From Achromobacter sp. UMC46 (GTDB lineage Bacteria > Pseudomonadota > Gammaproteobacteria > Burkholderiales > Burkholderiaceae_B): DNA of 64,000 nt. Numbering within the stretch: position 1 is the stretch's first letter; every line of letters begins with the position of its first letter. The stretch spans positions 124,001-188,000 of the forward strand of contig NZ_LZZS01000035.1 of assembly GCF_014170335.1 (NCBI RefSeq), given 5' to 3'. The notes under the pieces are model-generated. The model made no database searches. It was not told where the DNA came from and was given only the letters and a program-made list of their open reading frames with translations. Positions 36,659 through 46,372 of the stretch are shown here, in pieces. Position numbers and translations under genes: made by a program.

Positions 36659-37813
36659 ATGTTCATCTGTCGGCGATTACTGCAACTCGGAACGCTTTCC
36701 GCCCTGCTGGCGGGGTGCTCCACCACCGCTCCTACCGCACCTAATTCACTTGCCGCGCAACCCGCGGCCGCAACAGCCAATGCCGCTATCCGTATCGGGC
36801 CCAGTACGCCGACACCGGGCTCCGAACTGCCGGACGACGCGCCCGCCACGCTGACCGCCACCGGCGCGCTGCGTCCGGAAGTGCGCAGTTTCGTGGAAGA
36901 ACTGGCCGCGGAACGCCAACTGCCGCTCGATCCGATGGTCAAGGCGCTGGAAGGGTCGCGCTACAACGCCACGGTGTCGCGCCTGATCGCGCCCTCGCCA
37001 CCGGGCAAGAAGATCTGGCGCAGCTGGCTGACGTACCGGTCGCGCTTCGTCGAGCCCAAGCGCATCGGCTGGGGCGTGGACTTCTACAACGAGAACCGCG
37101 ACCTGCTCAATCAGGCCGCGCAACGCTTTGGCGTGCCGGCGCCCATCATCGCGTCGATCATCGGCGTCGAAACGCTGTATGGCCGCAACATGGGCAATTT
37201 CCGCGTCCTGGACGCACTGGCGACGCTGGCCTTCGACTATCCCGACCCCAACAAGCCCGAGCGCGCCACGATGTTCCGCGGCCAGTTGGCGGACTTCCTG
37301 ACCCTGGCCATGAAAGACAAGCTGGACCTGGAGACGCGCGGCTCGTATGCGGGCGCCATCGGCATGCCGCAATTCATGCCGACCAGCATCATGCATTACG
37401 CGGTGGACGGCGACGACAACGGCCATATCGACCTGACCAACAATACTCAGGACGCCATCATGTCCGTGGGCAGCTTCCTGGCGCAGCACGGCTGGCAACG
37501 CGGCCTGCCCGTGTTCGCTCCGGTGGCCCTGCCGGCGGATCCCACTGCGCTGGTCGACGGCGGGCTGGAGCCCAAGCAAAGCTGGGGCACGCTCAGCGCC
37601 GCCGGCGCGCGCCTGCTGCCAGGCGCGTCCACCACCGGCTGGGGCAGCCAGCCGCTAGGCGTGGTCGATCTGGTGGAAGAGGCCCGCGGCACCGCCCAGT
37701 ACCGCGTCGGCACGCCCAACTTCTTCGCCCTGACCAAGTACAACCGCAGCTACTTCTACGCCACGTCCGTGGCGGACCTGGCCAGCGAAATCGAAGCCCG
37801 CGTCAGGCGTTGA
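36659..37813 (+). CDS. mltB: lytic murein transglycosylase B, lipoprotein
   Basis: 384 residues from the ATG at 36659 preceded by AAGGAAG. The signal peptide ends in a lipobox LLAGC with Cys20, so the enzyme is anchored to the outer membrane. The transglycosylase domain shows the catalytic Glu in IIGVETLYGRNMG and the GAIGMPQFMPTS motif. It cuts glycan strands of peptidoglycan, leaving 1,6-anhydro-MurNAc ends. It shares only 10 bp of intergenic DNA with the divergent deacetylase-family gene. Confidence 0.93.
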   Translation: MFICRRLLQLGTLSALLAGCSTTAPTAPNSLAAQPAAATANAAIRIGPSTPTPGSELPDDAPATLTATGALRPEVRSFVEELAAERQLPLDPMVKALEGSRYNATVSRLIAPSPPGKKIWRSWLTYRSRFVEPKRIGWGVDFYNENRDLLNQAAQRFGVPAPIIASIIGVETLYGRNMGNFRVLDALATLAFDYPDPNKPERATMFRGQLADFLTLAMKDKLDLETRGSYAGAIGMPQFMPTSIMHYAVDGDDNGHIDLTNNTQDAIMSVGSFLAQHGWQRGLPVFAPVALPADPTALVDGGLEPKQSWGTLSAAGARLLPGASTTGWGSQPLGVVDLVEEARGTAQYRVGTPNFFALTKYNRSYFYATSVADLASEIEARVRR

Positions 37814-37832
37814 CCTGACCTTGCCGGACATG

Positions 37833-37866
37833 AAAACGCCCCGTTGATGATGAACGGGGCGTTTTT
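37833..37866. terminator. bidirectional terminator between mltB and cysM
   Basis: 13-bp perfect stem (37833-37845 with 37853-37865), 7-base loop, T5 on the plus side and T4 on the minus side. It serves both convergent genes. Confidence 0.9.
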
Positions 37867-37919
37867 CATTGCGAGGCCAGTGGCCCGGCCGCTTTCGGGC
37901 TTTCAGGACGTTCAGGCTT

Positions 37920-38828
37920 TCAGTTGAACACGCCCGTGGACAGGTAGCGGTCACCGCGGTCGCACACGATGAAGACGATGGTGGCGTCATTGACGCGTTC
38001 CGCCACGCGCAAGGCGGCGACCAGCGCGCCCGCGGACGAAATACCGCCGAAGATGCCCTCTTCCGCGGCCAGGCGGCGCGCCATCACTTCAGCTTCCGAT
38101 TGCTCGATGGACTCGTAGGCATCCACGCGGCTGCGGTCGAAGATCTTCGGCAGGTAGGCCTCGGGCCACTTCCGGATGCCGGGAATCTGCGAGCCTTCGG
38201 CCGGTTGCGCGCCCACCACCTGCACCGCCGGGTTGCGCGATTTCAGATACGTCGACACGCCCATGATGGTGCCCGTCGTGCCCATCGCGCTGACGAAGTG
38301 CGTGATGCGGCCGTCGGTCTGGTCCCAGAGTTCGGGCCCGGTGGTTTCCACGTGCGCGCGGGGGTTGTCGGGGTTGGCGAACTGGTCCAGCACCACGCCC
38401 CTGCCGTCCGCCTGCATCTCGGTGGCCAGGTCGCGGGCATACTCCATGCCGCCCTTGTCGGCCGGCGTCAGAATCAACTCGGCGCCATAGGCCGCCATGG
38501 CCGCCCGGCGCTCCACCGACAGGTTGTCCGGCATGATCAGGATCATGCGGTAGCCCTTCATTGCGGCCGCCATGGCCAGCGCAATGCCGGTATTGCCGCT
38601 GGTGGCCTCGATCAAGGTGTCGCCCGGCTTGATGTCGCCGCGCGCTTCCGCGTGCTTGATCATCGACAAGGCCGGACGGTCCTTCACGGAACCGGCGGGG
38701 TTGTTGCCTTCCAGCTTGGCCAGGATGACGTTGCCACGCGCGTCGCCCGCGGCACCGGGAATGCGCTGCAAACGCACCAGCGGCGTGTTGCCGACGGTCT
38801 GCTCGATAGTGGGGTAGGTAGTAGTCAT
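37920..38828 (-). CDS. cysM: cysteine synthase B (O-acetylserine sulfhydrylase B)
   Basis: 302 residues, PLP fold type II. The PLP lysine is Lys49 in GNNPAGSVKDR; the phosphate-binding loop is EATSGNTGIA and a second glycine loop is SAMGTTGTIMG. The short length and GNNPAGSVKDR assign it to CysM rather than CysK. It joins sulfide or thiosulfate to O-acetylserine, completing the sulfur route begun by the operon at 18476-25462. Confidence 0.94.
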   Translation of the reverse strand: MTTTYPTIEQTVGNTPLVRLQRIPGAAGDARGNVILAKLEGNNPAGSVKDRPALSMIKHAEARGDIKPGDTLIEATSGNTGIALAMAAAMKGYRMILIMPDNLSVERRAAMAAYGAELILTPADKGGMEYARDLATEMQADGRGVVLDQFANPDNPRAHVETTGPELWDQTDGRITHFVSAMGTTGTIMGVSTYLKSRNPAVQVVGAQPAEGSQIPGIRKWPEAYLPKIFDRSRVDAYESIEQSEAEVMARRLAAEEGIFGGISSAGALVAALRVAERVNDATIVFIVCDRGDRYLSTGVFN

Positions 38829-38906
38829 GCGGACGATAATAACTCCGCCCGGCGGCGGACGCGGCCAAAAGCCGCGCTCCCGCCAGGGGCTCCCCGCCCA
38901 GGCCCT

Positions 38907-39455
38907 TCAGGGCCTGGGCGGCGCCTGCGCCTTCAAGGCGGCGGCCTTTGCCGTGGATTGAGTCGTGGATTTGGCGACAGGCGTGGCTGCCGGTCTGGCG
39001 GCCGCCTTGCCGGCGGCCAACGCAGGCGGCGCAGCCGCCGGGATTGCCGCCGGCTTTGCCTCGGGCTTGACGGACGCCGCCGTGCCCACCCCGATCTGCA
39101 GACCGGCCGATTCCAAGGCCTGCGCCTTTTTCAGGCCGATGCCCCGCACACGCTCAGCAAGATCTTCAAACGAGTCGAACTTGCCGCCGCGGTCCCGTTC
39201 ACCCACGATGATCTCGGCGGTGCGCGGACCGATGCCCCGAATGCCTTCAAGTTGCTGCGCGCTGGCCTGGTTGACATCCAGCGCGTGGGCCGGCCCCGCG
39301 ATGCCCAGCCCCGCCGTCACCAGCAGCGCGCCGAATGCCCGGCGCAGCCCGCGCGGCACGCGCCGGGGGAATGCGGACCGGAGCGGCCGGCACGGCAGCC
39401 GCTGTGCCGGGCAAGCGCCGGGCCGGGTAGACGTCGAGGGATGCAATGGATTCAT
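38907..39455 (-). CDS. ComEA-like helix-hairpin-helix DNA-binding protein
   Basis: 182 residues from the ATG at 39455, with CAGGAGA upstream. A long basic N-terminus precedes a hydrophobic export segment (about 43-58, ending GPAHA). Two helix-hairpin-helix units follow, LEGIRGIGPRTAEIIV and LAERVRGIGLKKAQAL, as in ComEA-type periplasmic DNA receptors. The C-terminal 60 residues are low-complexity Ala/Pro/Lys. A role in DNA uptake is family knowledge only; no other competence gene is near. Confidence 0.82.
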   Translation of the reverse strand: MNPLHPSTSTRPGACPAQRLPCRPLRSAFPRRVPRGLRRAFGALLVTAGLGIAGPAHALDVNQASAQQLEGIRGIGPRTAEIIVGERDRGGKFDSFEDLAERVRGIGLKKAQALESAGLQIGVGTAASVKPEAKPAAIPAAAPPALAAGKAAARPAATPVAKSTTQSTAKAAALKAQAPPRP

Positions 39456-39573
39456 GAGAGTCTCCTGAACGAACGGGCGCAACGGTTGTCGCGCCACCCC
39501 TGAATCATGGCCACCCGCCCCGTTATCCAGGGCCCCGGTGAACGGAAAGATCCACCCCGGCAAGTACGGAGGG

Positions 39574-39602
39574 CGAAAAAAAACCACCGGAACGGTGGTT
39601 TT
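39574..39602 (-). terminator. terminator of the gyrA-to-hldD gene cluster
   Basis: 10-bp perfect stem (39580-39589 with 39593-39602), tight GAA loop, followed on the minus strand by a run of eight T including the end of the stem. It lies about 80 bp past hldD. Confidence 0.85.
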
Positions 39603-39655
39603 CCTAGCCGGACCGGGCGGTGCCGGGCCGGCTCAGGCAATGCTTGCTTTCATCG

Positions 39656-39683
39656 ACGCTTATGGGCGCTTATAAGCGCTTAT
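39656..39683. repeat. three octamers at 10-bp spacing over the hldD stop codon
   Basis: ACGCTTAT (39656-39663), GCGCTTAT (39666-39673) and GCGCTTAT (39676-39683) are in phase with one helical turn; the last two form the 14-bp palindrome GCGCTTATAAGCGC (39666-39679). The hldD TAA lies inside the last copy. Confidence 0.6.
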
Positions 39684-40669
39684 CGGCGCGCGCGCCAATA
39701 GCGCACGTACTCGGCCACACCCGTTTGCACGTCGCGCATCGGCGCGTAGAAACCTGCGGTGCGCAGTTGCGAGACATCCGCCTGCGTGTAGCTCTGATAG
39801 CGGCCTTTCAGGTCGTCCGGGAACGGGATGTAGCGGATCAGATCCAGTTCCACCAGTTGCGCCAGCGTCAGTTCCGCCTCGCCGCGCTCGGCACGCAAGG
39901 TATTCACCACCGCCGCCGCCACGTCGTTGAACGGCTGGGCACGGCCCGTGCCGCAATTGAAAATGCCCGATTGTTCCGGATGATCCAGGAAATGCAGATT
40001 CACGGCCACCACGTCTTCGACCGAAATGAAGTCGCGGCTTTGCCCACCGTCCACATAGCCGTCCCAGCCCGCGAACAGGCGCACGTGGCCGTGCTCCAGG
40101 AACTGGTTCATGTTGTGGAACGCCACCGAGGCCATGCGCCCCTTGTGCTGCTCATGCGGCCCATAGACATTGAAGTAGCGCAGGCCCACGACCTGCGCCG
40201 TCAGGCTGTCCATGCGCTTGCGCAGCACCTGGTCGAACAGCAGCTTGGAATAGCCGTAGACGTTCAAGGGGCCTTCGTTGTCGGGATGCTCGACATAGAT
40301 CGACGAGCCGCCATACACCGCCGCCGACGAGGCATACAGGAACGGGATGCGCCGCGACTGGCAGAACTCGAACAGCTCCAGCGTGACGCGGTAGTTGTTG
40401 TCCATCATGTAGCGGCCGTTGCGCTCAGTCGTGTCCGAACACGCGCCCTGATGCAGTACGGCGCGCACGGAGGGCAGGCTGCCGTCGGCCACGCGGCGGC
40501 GGAAATCGTCCTTGTCCATGTACTCGGCGATCTGGCAATCGACCAGATTGACGAACTTGTCGCCTTCGGTCAGATCATCCACCGCGATGATGTCCTGGAT
40601 GCCGCGGCGGTTCAGCCCGCGCACCAGATTGCTGCCAATGAAGCCTGCGGCTCCGGTTACGACGATCAT
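39680..40669 (-). CDS. hldD: ADP-L-glycero-D-manno-heptose 6-epimerase
   Basis: 329 residues from the ATG at 40669. Extended SDR fold with NAD(P) loop GAAGFIG at 6-12 and catalytic Tyr138-x3-Lys142 in VYGYSK. It makes the L-glycero form of ADP-heptose for the LPS inner core. The start codon overlaps the hldA stop by four bases. The 34 codons further upstream in the open frame overlap hldA and were not included. Confidence 0.96.
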   Translation of the reverse strand: MIVVTGAAGFIGSNLVRGLNRRGIQDIIAVDDLTEGDKFVNLVDCQIAEYMDKDDFRRRVADGSLPSVRAVLHQGACSDTTERNGRYMMDNNYRVTLELFEFCQSRRIPFLYASSAAVYGGSSIYVEHPDNEGPLNVYGYSKLLFDQVLRKRMDSLTAQVVGLRYFNVYGPHEQHKGRMASVAFHNMNQFLEHGHVRLFAGWDGYVDGGQSRDFISVEDVVAVNLHFLDHPEQSGIFNCGTGRAQPFNDVAAAVVNTLRAERGEAELTLAQLVELDLIRYIPFPDDLKGRYQSYTQADVSQLRTAGFYAPMRDVQTGVAEYVRYWRARR

Positions 40670-41607
40670 GAGGGTTCTCCTGCCAATTCCGCTGCGGTGA
40701 CGACGGACGTGCCCAGCTTGCCCACGGCGATGCCGCCGGCCTTGTTGGCCCAGCCCATCGCTTCGGGCCACGGCAAGCCGATGGCGCGCGACACCGCCAG
40801 CGTCGCCAGCACGGTGTCGCCCGCGCCGGACACGTCGAACACTTCGTGCGCTTGCGCATCGATGTGGTCTCGCCCCGTATCGGTAAACAATGTCATGCCC
40901 TGCTCGGAACGCGTCACAAGCAAGGCCTCCAGGTCCAGGTCGGCGCGCAAGCGTTGCGCCCGATCGGTCAATTCGGCTTCGGAATTCCAGCGGCCCACGG
41001 CCTGCTGCATTTCCGAGCGGTTCGGTGTGACCAGCGTCGCGCCGCGATAGCGCGCGTAGTCGTCGCCCTTGGGGTCCACCAGCACCGGAATGCCCGCATG
41101 GCGCGCCATGGCCAGCAGCGATTCGACGCGAGTCAACACGCCCTTGGCGTAGTCGGACAGCACGACGATGTCGTGGTTGGCCAGATGGCGGGCCAGCGCG
41201 GCGTCCACGCCGTCCAGCGCGGCCTGTTCAGGGTGCTGTTCGAAATCCACGCGCAGCAACTGCTGCTGGCGGCCCAGCACCCGCATCTTCAGCGTAGTGT
41301 GCAGGGACGGGTCGGCGATCAGGTCGGCCTGAATGCCGGCTTCGGCCGACAGGCGGCGGATGCTGTCGCCCGCCTCGTCCGCGCCCAGCACGCCCACCAG
41401 CGTCACCTGGCCACCCAGCGCCGCGACGTTGCGGGCCACGTTGGCTGCCCCGCCCAGGCGGTCTTCGCGGCGCGCGACGCGCACCACGGGCACCGGCGCT
41501 TCCGGCGAAATACGTTCGACTTCACCGAACCAATAACGGTCCAGCATCACATCGCCCACCACGAGAACGCGGCTACGCGAAATGGCTTCGGCGGGGAAAG
41601 GCTTCAT
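40666..41607 (-). CDS. hldA: D-glycero-beta-D-manno-heptose-7-phosphate kinase
   Basis: 313 residues, PfkB/ribokinase fold: [16 protein letters not shown] near the N-terminus and the anion hole/catalytic motif [11 protein letters not shown] near the end. Only the kinase domain is present, unlike the fused HldE of E. coli, so a separate adenylyltransferase (HldC type) must exist elsewhere. It overlaps lapB and hldD by four bases each, placing LPS-core sugar synthesis directly under the LPS assembly regulators. Confidence 0.92.
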   Translation of the reverse strand: MKPFPAEAISRSRVLVVGDVMLDRYWFGEVERISPEAPVPVVRVARREDRLGGAANVARNVAALGGQVTLVGVLGADEAGDSIRRLSAEAGIQADLIADPSLHTTLKMRVLGRQQQLLRVDFEQHPEQAALDGVDAALARHLANHDIVVLSDYAKGVLTRVESLLAMARHAGIPVLVDPKGDDYARYRGATLVTPNRSEMQQAVGRWNSEAELTDRAQRLRADLDLEALLVTRSEQGMTLFTDTGRDHIDAQAHEVFDVSGAGDTVLATLAVSRAIGLPWPEAMGWANKAGGIAVGKLGTSVVTAAELAGEPS

Positions 41608-42821
41608 TCAAGTTCTTCCAGGCGGCGCGGCGCATAGGTTTCCCAGGCGTTGCAGCCGGGACATTGCCAGTAAAAGCGACGCGCTTGAAAACCGCAACTG
41701 CGGCACGCATAGCGGTCCAGCCGTTGCGTATGCTTGTGGATCAGGCTGCGCAGCAGCGTCAGGTCCGCCCCGGGTACCGGGCCCTGTTCGGTGACGCCGG
41801 CTTCCGGACTGGCCAGTTCGGCTTCCAGCAGGCGGTCCAGCCCCAACAGGGACGGATGACTGCGCAGCGCGCCGCGCGCGAACGCCCAGGCGACGGCCGA
41901 GCCCTGCTGCACGCGCAACTCGCGGAACACCACATTGAAAAGATCCAGCGACGCGTGGCGCTGATATTGCTTTTGCAGGAATTCCAGCCCCGCTTCGACC
42001 TGGCCGGCGGCACGGTAGTTGGCCAGCAGCTGTTCGGCCACCAGGCCTGCGTATTCCGGCGCGTCGGTCATCACCGACTCCAGGTACAGCCGCTCGCGCT
42101 TGGGATCCTGTTCCATCAGGGCCAGGCGGGCGCGCAGCACGGCCGTACGCACCATCGCCCCCTTGCTCAACGACGCATCGGTCGTCGACAGGGCGTGGTC
42201 GGCGGCGTCAAGCGCCTTGTGCGCGGCATCCACGTCGGCCGGCTTCGCGGTCAGGGCGGTCTGCGCCTGCTCGCAGTAATAATGCACGATCTGGGGCACC
42301 GGCTCGTCGACCAGGCCTTGCAGCGTCTTGACCGCTTCGATGGCGCGCGGCCAATCGTGTTCGGATTCGAAGATGCGGATCAGCGAACGCAGGGCCGGCA
42401 GCGCGTAGCGGGTGTCCTTGAGCTGTTCGAAGCCACTTTCCGCGCGGTCCAGCATGCCGGCCTTGAGGAAGTCCTGCGCCAGTTCATGCTGCGCGTGTTC
42501 GCGCTCGGCGGCAGGCAAATCGGACCGGCTCAGCAAGCTTTGATGCACGCGGATGGCGCGTTCCATTTCGCCGCGGCGGCGGAAAAGGCTGCCCAGCGCA
42601 AAGTGCAGCTCGGTCGTCTCGGGGTCCAGCTTGGCGACTTCGACGAACGCGTCGATCGCGCGGTCCGGCTGTTCGTTCAGCAGGAAGTTCAGCCCGCGGA
42701 AATACGAATCGGGCAGGCTGCGGGTTTCCCGAAGCATCTGCCGGATGTCGAAACGCGCGGCCAACCAGCCGAGCGCAAACAACACCGGCACGAAAATCAA
42801 CCACCAAGGTTCAAAATCCAC
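41604..42821 (-). CDS. lapB: LPS assembly regulator LapB (YciM)
   Basis: 405 residues. One N-terminal membrane helix (about 3-20, WWLIFVPVLFALGWLAA), a series of TPR repeats through residue about 350, and a C-terminal rubredoxin-type metal knuckle with Cys373, Cys376, Cys387 and Cys390. LapB binds FtsH and tunes LpxC turnover, setting LPS output. Its co-translation with hldA fits that role. Confidence 0.94.
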   Translation of the reverse strand: MDFEPWWLIFVPVLFALGWLAARFDIRQMLRETRSLPDSYFRGLNFLLNEQPDRAIDAFVEVAKLDPETTELHFALGSLFRRRGEMERAIRVHQSLLSRSDLPAAEREHAQHELAQDFLKAGMLDRAESGFEQLKDTRYALPALRSLIRIFESEHDWPRAIEAVKTLQGLVDEPVPQIVHYYCEQAQTALTAKPADVDAAHKALDAADHALSTTDASLSKGAMVRTAVLRARLALMEQDPKRERLYLESVMTDAPEYAGLVAEQLLANYRAAGQVEAGLEFLQKQYQRHASLDLFNVVFRELRVQQGSAVAWAFARGALRSHPSLLGLDRLLEAELASPEAGVTEQGPVPGADLTLLRSLIHKHTQRLDRYACRSCGFQARRFYWQCPGCNAWETYAPRRLEELE

Positions 42822-42880
42822 TGTTCGGGCTCTTGCGGTAATTCAGTGCGAAAAAGGGGCGTGCGGCGGACGGCGCGCCG

Positions 42881-43195
42881 TCACAGCGGCGACATCGGCG
42901 CGACGGCTTCCGGCGGCACGACAGGCGTGGTGCCGTTGACGGCAGCCTGGACACGGTCCAGCTCGCGGCGCAAGCGCATGGCTTCGCGGCGGCGGCGCAT
43001 GGCGGCGGGCACGGTCAGCAACAGGCCAAACAGGGCGCCGGCCACGAATACGACCAGCATCACAACGATCAATGGCACGTCTTGCACGACGTAGTCCGCA
43101 TAGAACTTCACGGCAACCGGATCGGTGTTCTTCAAGGCGAACATCAATACCGCAATAAACACGAGCAATCGCAGGGCCCAGACGAGATAGCGCAT
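42881..43195 (-). CDS. lapA: LapA-domain inner membrane protein
   Basis: 104 residues from the ATG at 43195. Two membrane helices (about 5-22 and 42-62), then a basic coiled segment with MRRRREAMRLRRELD and a Pro-rich end. It belongs to the DUF1049/LapA family, which is co-encoded with LapB and helps LPS assembly. It precedes lapB by 59 bp. Confidence 0.88.
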   Translation of the reverse strand: MRYLVWALRLLVFIAVLMFALKNTDPVAVKFYADYVVQDVPLIVVMLVVFVAGALFGLLLTVPAAMRRRREAMRLRRELDRVQAAVNGTTPVVPPEAVAPMSPL

Positions 43196-43300
43196 GACGC
43201 ATGCTCCAGAGAATTCAAGACTGTCAATTGTAAGCGACGCCGCAAAGCAGCAAGGAAAAAAAATCCCCGCGGGGCGCCGGACGGGCACTCGACCGATCGG

Positions 43301-43332
43301 AAAAAACAAAGCCCCTTGATTTCTCAAGGGGC
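43301..43332 (-). terminator. terminator after ihfB
   Basis: 9-bp perfect stem (43311-43319 with 43324-43332), TTTC loop on the plus strand; minus-strand transcripts continue into TTTGTTTTTT. It splits the cluster between ihfB and lapA. Confidence 0.82.
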
Positions 43333-43378
43333 CTGTTCTCGGTCCGATCTGCCCGTAGGCAGCCTTTACGCCGAGCCG

Positions 43379-43738
43379 TCAGTGCATGGCGTGCAAGCTT
43401 GCCATGGACGGCATCGGTTCACTCGATCCAGAAGATTGAGCGTCCTCGTCATTGCCGCCGACCAGATCTACCCGTTCACGCAATTCCTTGCCCGCCTTGA
43501 AATGCGGCACCTGTTTGCCAGGCACCAGCACTTGTTCGCCAGATTTCGGATTGCGGCCGATTCGGGGAGACCGCTGCGACAACGAGAAGCTGCCAAAACC
43601 GCGGATCTCGATGCGCTGACCCGAGGCCAGGGCCTGGGTCATCGCATCCAGCACGGTCTTGACCGCGTAATCGGTGTCTCGGGCGGCCAGCTGAGGATAG
43701 CGGGCCGCCAAGGCGGCGATCAGCTCCGACTTGGTCAC
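43379..43738 (-). CDS. ihfB: integration host factor beta subunit
   Basis: 119 residues, HU/IHF fold. [17 protein letters not shown] at the start, [15 protein letters not shown] for the body and [10 protein letters not shown] for the DNA-intercalating arm mark it as the beta chain. The C-terminus is about 25 residues longer than E. coli IhfB (94) and ends in a Ser/Met-rich tail. It follows rpsA by three bases, the classic rpsA-ihfB pair. Confidence 0.95.
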   Translation of the reverse strand: MTKSELIAALAARYPQLAARDTDYAVKTVLDAMTQALASGQRIEIRGFGSFSLSQRSPRIGRNPKSGEQVLVPGKQVPHFKAGKELRERVDLVGGNDEDAQSSGSSEPMPSMASLHAMH

Positions 43739-43741
43739 GAA

Positions 43742-45454
43742 TTAACCGTCGTTGCGCTGTTGGTCCAGCTTGGCCTTCAGCAGCGCGCCGAGGTTGGTGG
43801 TGCCGGACGAAGCGCTGGCGTCGGACATGCGCTGGATCGTGTCGGCGGTCTCGGCGTTGTCACGGGCCTTGATCGACAGTTGGATCGAACGCGTCTTGCG
43901 GTCGATGTTGACGATCATGGCTTCGATGTTTTCGCCGGCGTTCAGAACGGTGGTGGCATCTTCAACGCGGCCCGAGGAGATCTCGGAAGCGCGCAGGTAG
44001 CCTTCAACGTCCACGGACAGCGTAACAACAGCGCCCTTGGCTTCAACGGACTTGATGGTGCCCGGAACAACGGCGCCCTTGTCAAACGTGGCGACGAAGT
44101 TGTTGAAGGGGTCGCCTTCCAGCTGCTTGATGCCCAGCGAGATGCGTTCCTTGTCGGTATCGATGCCCAGAACCACGGCTTCGATCTCGTCGCCCTTCTT
44201 GAAGTTGCGCACGGCTTCTTCGCCCGTTTCCGTCCACGACAGGTCGGACAGGTGAACCAGGCCGTCGATGCCGCCAGGCAGACCGACGAACACGCCGAAG
44301 TCGGTGATCGACTTGATGGCGCCGCGGACCTTGTCGCCGCGCTTGAAGTTCGTAGCGAACTCTTCCCACGGGTTCTGACGGCACTGCTTCATGCCCAGCG
44401 AGATGCGACGACGGTCTTCGTCGATTTCCAGGACCATGACTTCGACTTCTTCGCCCAGGGTAACAACCTTGCGCGGGTCGACGTTCTTGTTGGTCCAGTC
44501 CATTTCGGAGACGTGAACCAGGCCTTCGATGCCGGCTTCGACTTCGACGAACGCGCCGTAGTCGGTCAGGTTCGTGACCTTACCGAACAGGCGGGTGCCT
44601 TGCGGGTAGCGGCGAGCCAGACCCACCCACGGATCTTCGCCCAGCTGCTTGACGCCCAGCGAGACGCGGCTCTTTTCCTGGTCGAACTTGAGGACCTTGG
44701 CTTCGACTTCTTGACCCACTTGCAGGACTTCGGACGGGTGACGCACGCGACGCCATGCCATGTCGGTGATGTGCAGCAGGCCGTCGATACCGCCCAGGTC
44801 AACGAACGCGCCGTAATCGGTGATGTTCTTGACCACGCCCTTGACCACGGCACCTTCGTGCAGGGTTTCGAGCAGCTTTTGACGCTCTTCGCCCATGCTG
44901 GCTTCCAGCACCTGGCGACGCGACAGCACAACGTTGTTGCGCTTGCGGTCGAGCTTGATGACCTTGAATTCGAGGGTCTTGCCTTCGTACGGGGTGGTGT
45001 CCTTGACCGGACGCAGATCCACCAGCGAACCCGGCAGGAACGCGCGGATGCCGTTGGTCATGACGGTCAGGCCGCCCTTCACCTTGCCGGTGATGGTGCC
45101 GGTAACCAGTTCGCCGTTTTCCAGGGCCTTTTCCAGCTGCAGCCAGGCCGACAGGCGCTTGGCGCGGTCACGCGACAGGATGGTGTCGCCGTAGCCGTTT
45201 TCCAGGGAATCGATGGCCACCGAGACGAAATCGCCAGGTTGCACTTCGAGCTCGCCCTGGTCGTTCAGGAACTCTTCCAGGGGGATCAGCGCTTCGGACT
45301 TCAGGCCGGCGTTGACGACGACGAAATTATGGTCGACGCGCACGACTTCGGCGCTGATGACCTCGCCGGACTTCATGTCCTGGCTCTTGAGGCTTTGTGC
45401 GAAAAGGTCGGCGAAACTTTCGCCGCCGGTGGCGGTAGTGGAAACGGAAGACAT
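43742..45454 (-). CDS. rpsA: 30S ribosomal protein S1
   Basis: 570 residues from the ATG at 45454 ([18 protein letters not shown]). Six S1/OB repeats are visible, each with a GxV..[10 protein letters not shown].G..GLlH.SdmsW pattern (for example [18 protein letters not shown]). S1 unwinds and recruits mRNAs to the 30S subunit. No Shine-Dalgarno sequence precedes the start; a short GGCC-ATTTC-GGCC hairpin is just upstream, which recalls the autoregulated start region of enterobacterial rpsA. An in-frame ATG six codons earlier is possible. Confidence 0.96.
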   Translation of the reverse strand: MSSVSTTATGGESFADLFAQSLKSQDMKSGEVISAEVVRVDHNFVVVNAGLKSEALIPLEEFLNDQGELEVQPGDFVSVAIDSLENGYGDTILSRDRAKRLSAWLQLEKALENGELVTGTITGKVKGGLTVMTNGIRAFLPGSLVDLRPVKDTTPYEGKTLEFKVIKLDRKRNNVVLSRRQVLEASMGEERQKLLETLHEGAVVKGVVKNITDYGAFVDLGGIDGLLHITDMAWRRVRHPSEVLQVGQEVEAKVLKFDQEKSRVSLGVKQLGEDPWVGLARRYPQGTRLFGKVTNLTDYGAFVEVEAGIEGLVHVSEMDWTNKNVDPRKVVTLGEEVEVMVLEIDEDRRRISLGMKQCRQNPWEEFATNFKRGDKVRGAIKSITDFGVFVGLPGGIDGLVHLSDLSWTETGEEAVRNFKKGDEIEAVVLGIDTDKERISLGIKQLEGDPFNNFVATFDKGAVVPGTIKSVEAKGAVVTLSVDVEGYLRASEISSGRVEDATTVLNAGENIEAMIVNIDRKTRSIQLSIKARDNAETADTIQRMSDASASSGTTNLGALLKAKLDQQRNDG

Positions 45455-45644
45455 GGGGTTGAAATCCATTGGGCCGAAATGGCCGTTAAGAACACACCGC
45501 AGCGGATTGCCCGCCACAGTGGAGTCAAAATACCTGTCTGCCGGTTTGCCCTGCGGGGTGTCCCGTGGGGGTTGCGCCTGGCAAGAACAGGGCCTAATCA
45601 AAAAATCAACGTGGGTCTGGCGGGTGCAGCTTTCAGGCTTTTGC

Positions 45645-46361
45645 CTAGGCTTTCGCTTGTGCTTTCGCTTGTGCTTTTGTCTGTGCTTGCTGCCAAAAAT
45701 CCAGTATTGCCTGCACCGTCTCTGCAATCGTCAATTCAGACGAATCCAGCACGTGTGCATCTGCTGCGGGAGCAAGCGGCGCAGTCGCCCGTTCGGTATC
45801 ACGGGCGTCCCGCTCGCGCATGTCGCGTAGAAGGTCATCTAGATTAGCAGAAATTCCCTTTTCGATCAACTGCTTACGGCGCCTCTCCGCCCGGGCGACC
45901 ACGTCGGCAACCAGGAACACCTTGAGGGATGCATCCGGGAACACCACTGTGCCCATGTCGCGGCCGTCCGCCACCAGCCCGGGAGCCACGCGGAAAGCGC
46001 GTTGGCGCTCTAAAAGCGCCTGGCGCACGCCAGGGAACGCGGCCACGCGGGACGCGAAATTGCCCACTTCCTCGCGGCGGATGTCGTGGCCGACGTCAAC
46101 GCCTTCCAGGTACACGTGGGGGCCGTCGAAGCGCACGTCCAGCGTTTCGGCTACCCGGGCCACGCCCGGCTCGTCGTCGGCGGGAACGCCCTGCTTGAGG
46201 GCCGCCAGGGCGGTCAGGCGGTACAGCGCTCCGCTGTCCAGCACGTCCCAGCCCAACGCCTTGGCGACGCGATGCGCCACGGTGCCCTTGCCCGAAGCGG
46301 TGGGGCCGTCGATCGTGATAACGGCGGCCAGAGGGGAGTCAGTAGAAGAAGTCAAAGTCAT
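45645..46361 (-). CDS. cmk: cytidylate kinase
   Basis: 238 residues. P-loop [15 protein letters not shown] at about 15-29, CMP-binding insert and lid with [15 protein letters not shown]. It phosphorylates CMP and dCMP. The last dozen residues are a degenerate AKAQ repeat encoded by a 12-bp tandem repeat. It lies between aroA and rpsA, the usual place in proteobacteria. Confidence 0.95.
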   Translation of the reverse strand: MTLTSSTDSPLAAVITIDGPTASGKGTVAHRVAKALGWDVLDSGALYRLTALAALKQGVPADDEPGVARVAETLDVRFDGPHVYLEGVDVGHDIRREEVGNFASRVAAFPGVRQALLERQRAFRVAPGLVADGRDMGTVVFPDASLKVFLVADVVARAERRRKQLIEKGISANLDDLLRDMRERDARDTERATAPLAPAADAHVLDSSELTIAETVQAILDFWQQAQTKAQAKAQAKA

Positions 46362-46372
46362 GGAAATTTGCG

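Noticed and set aside
40666..41607. Bifunctional HldE
   Set aside because: Only the PfkB kinase domain is present (313 residues); the nucleotidyltransferase domain with its HxGH motif is absent.
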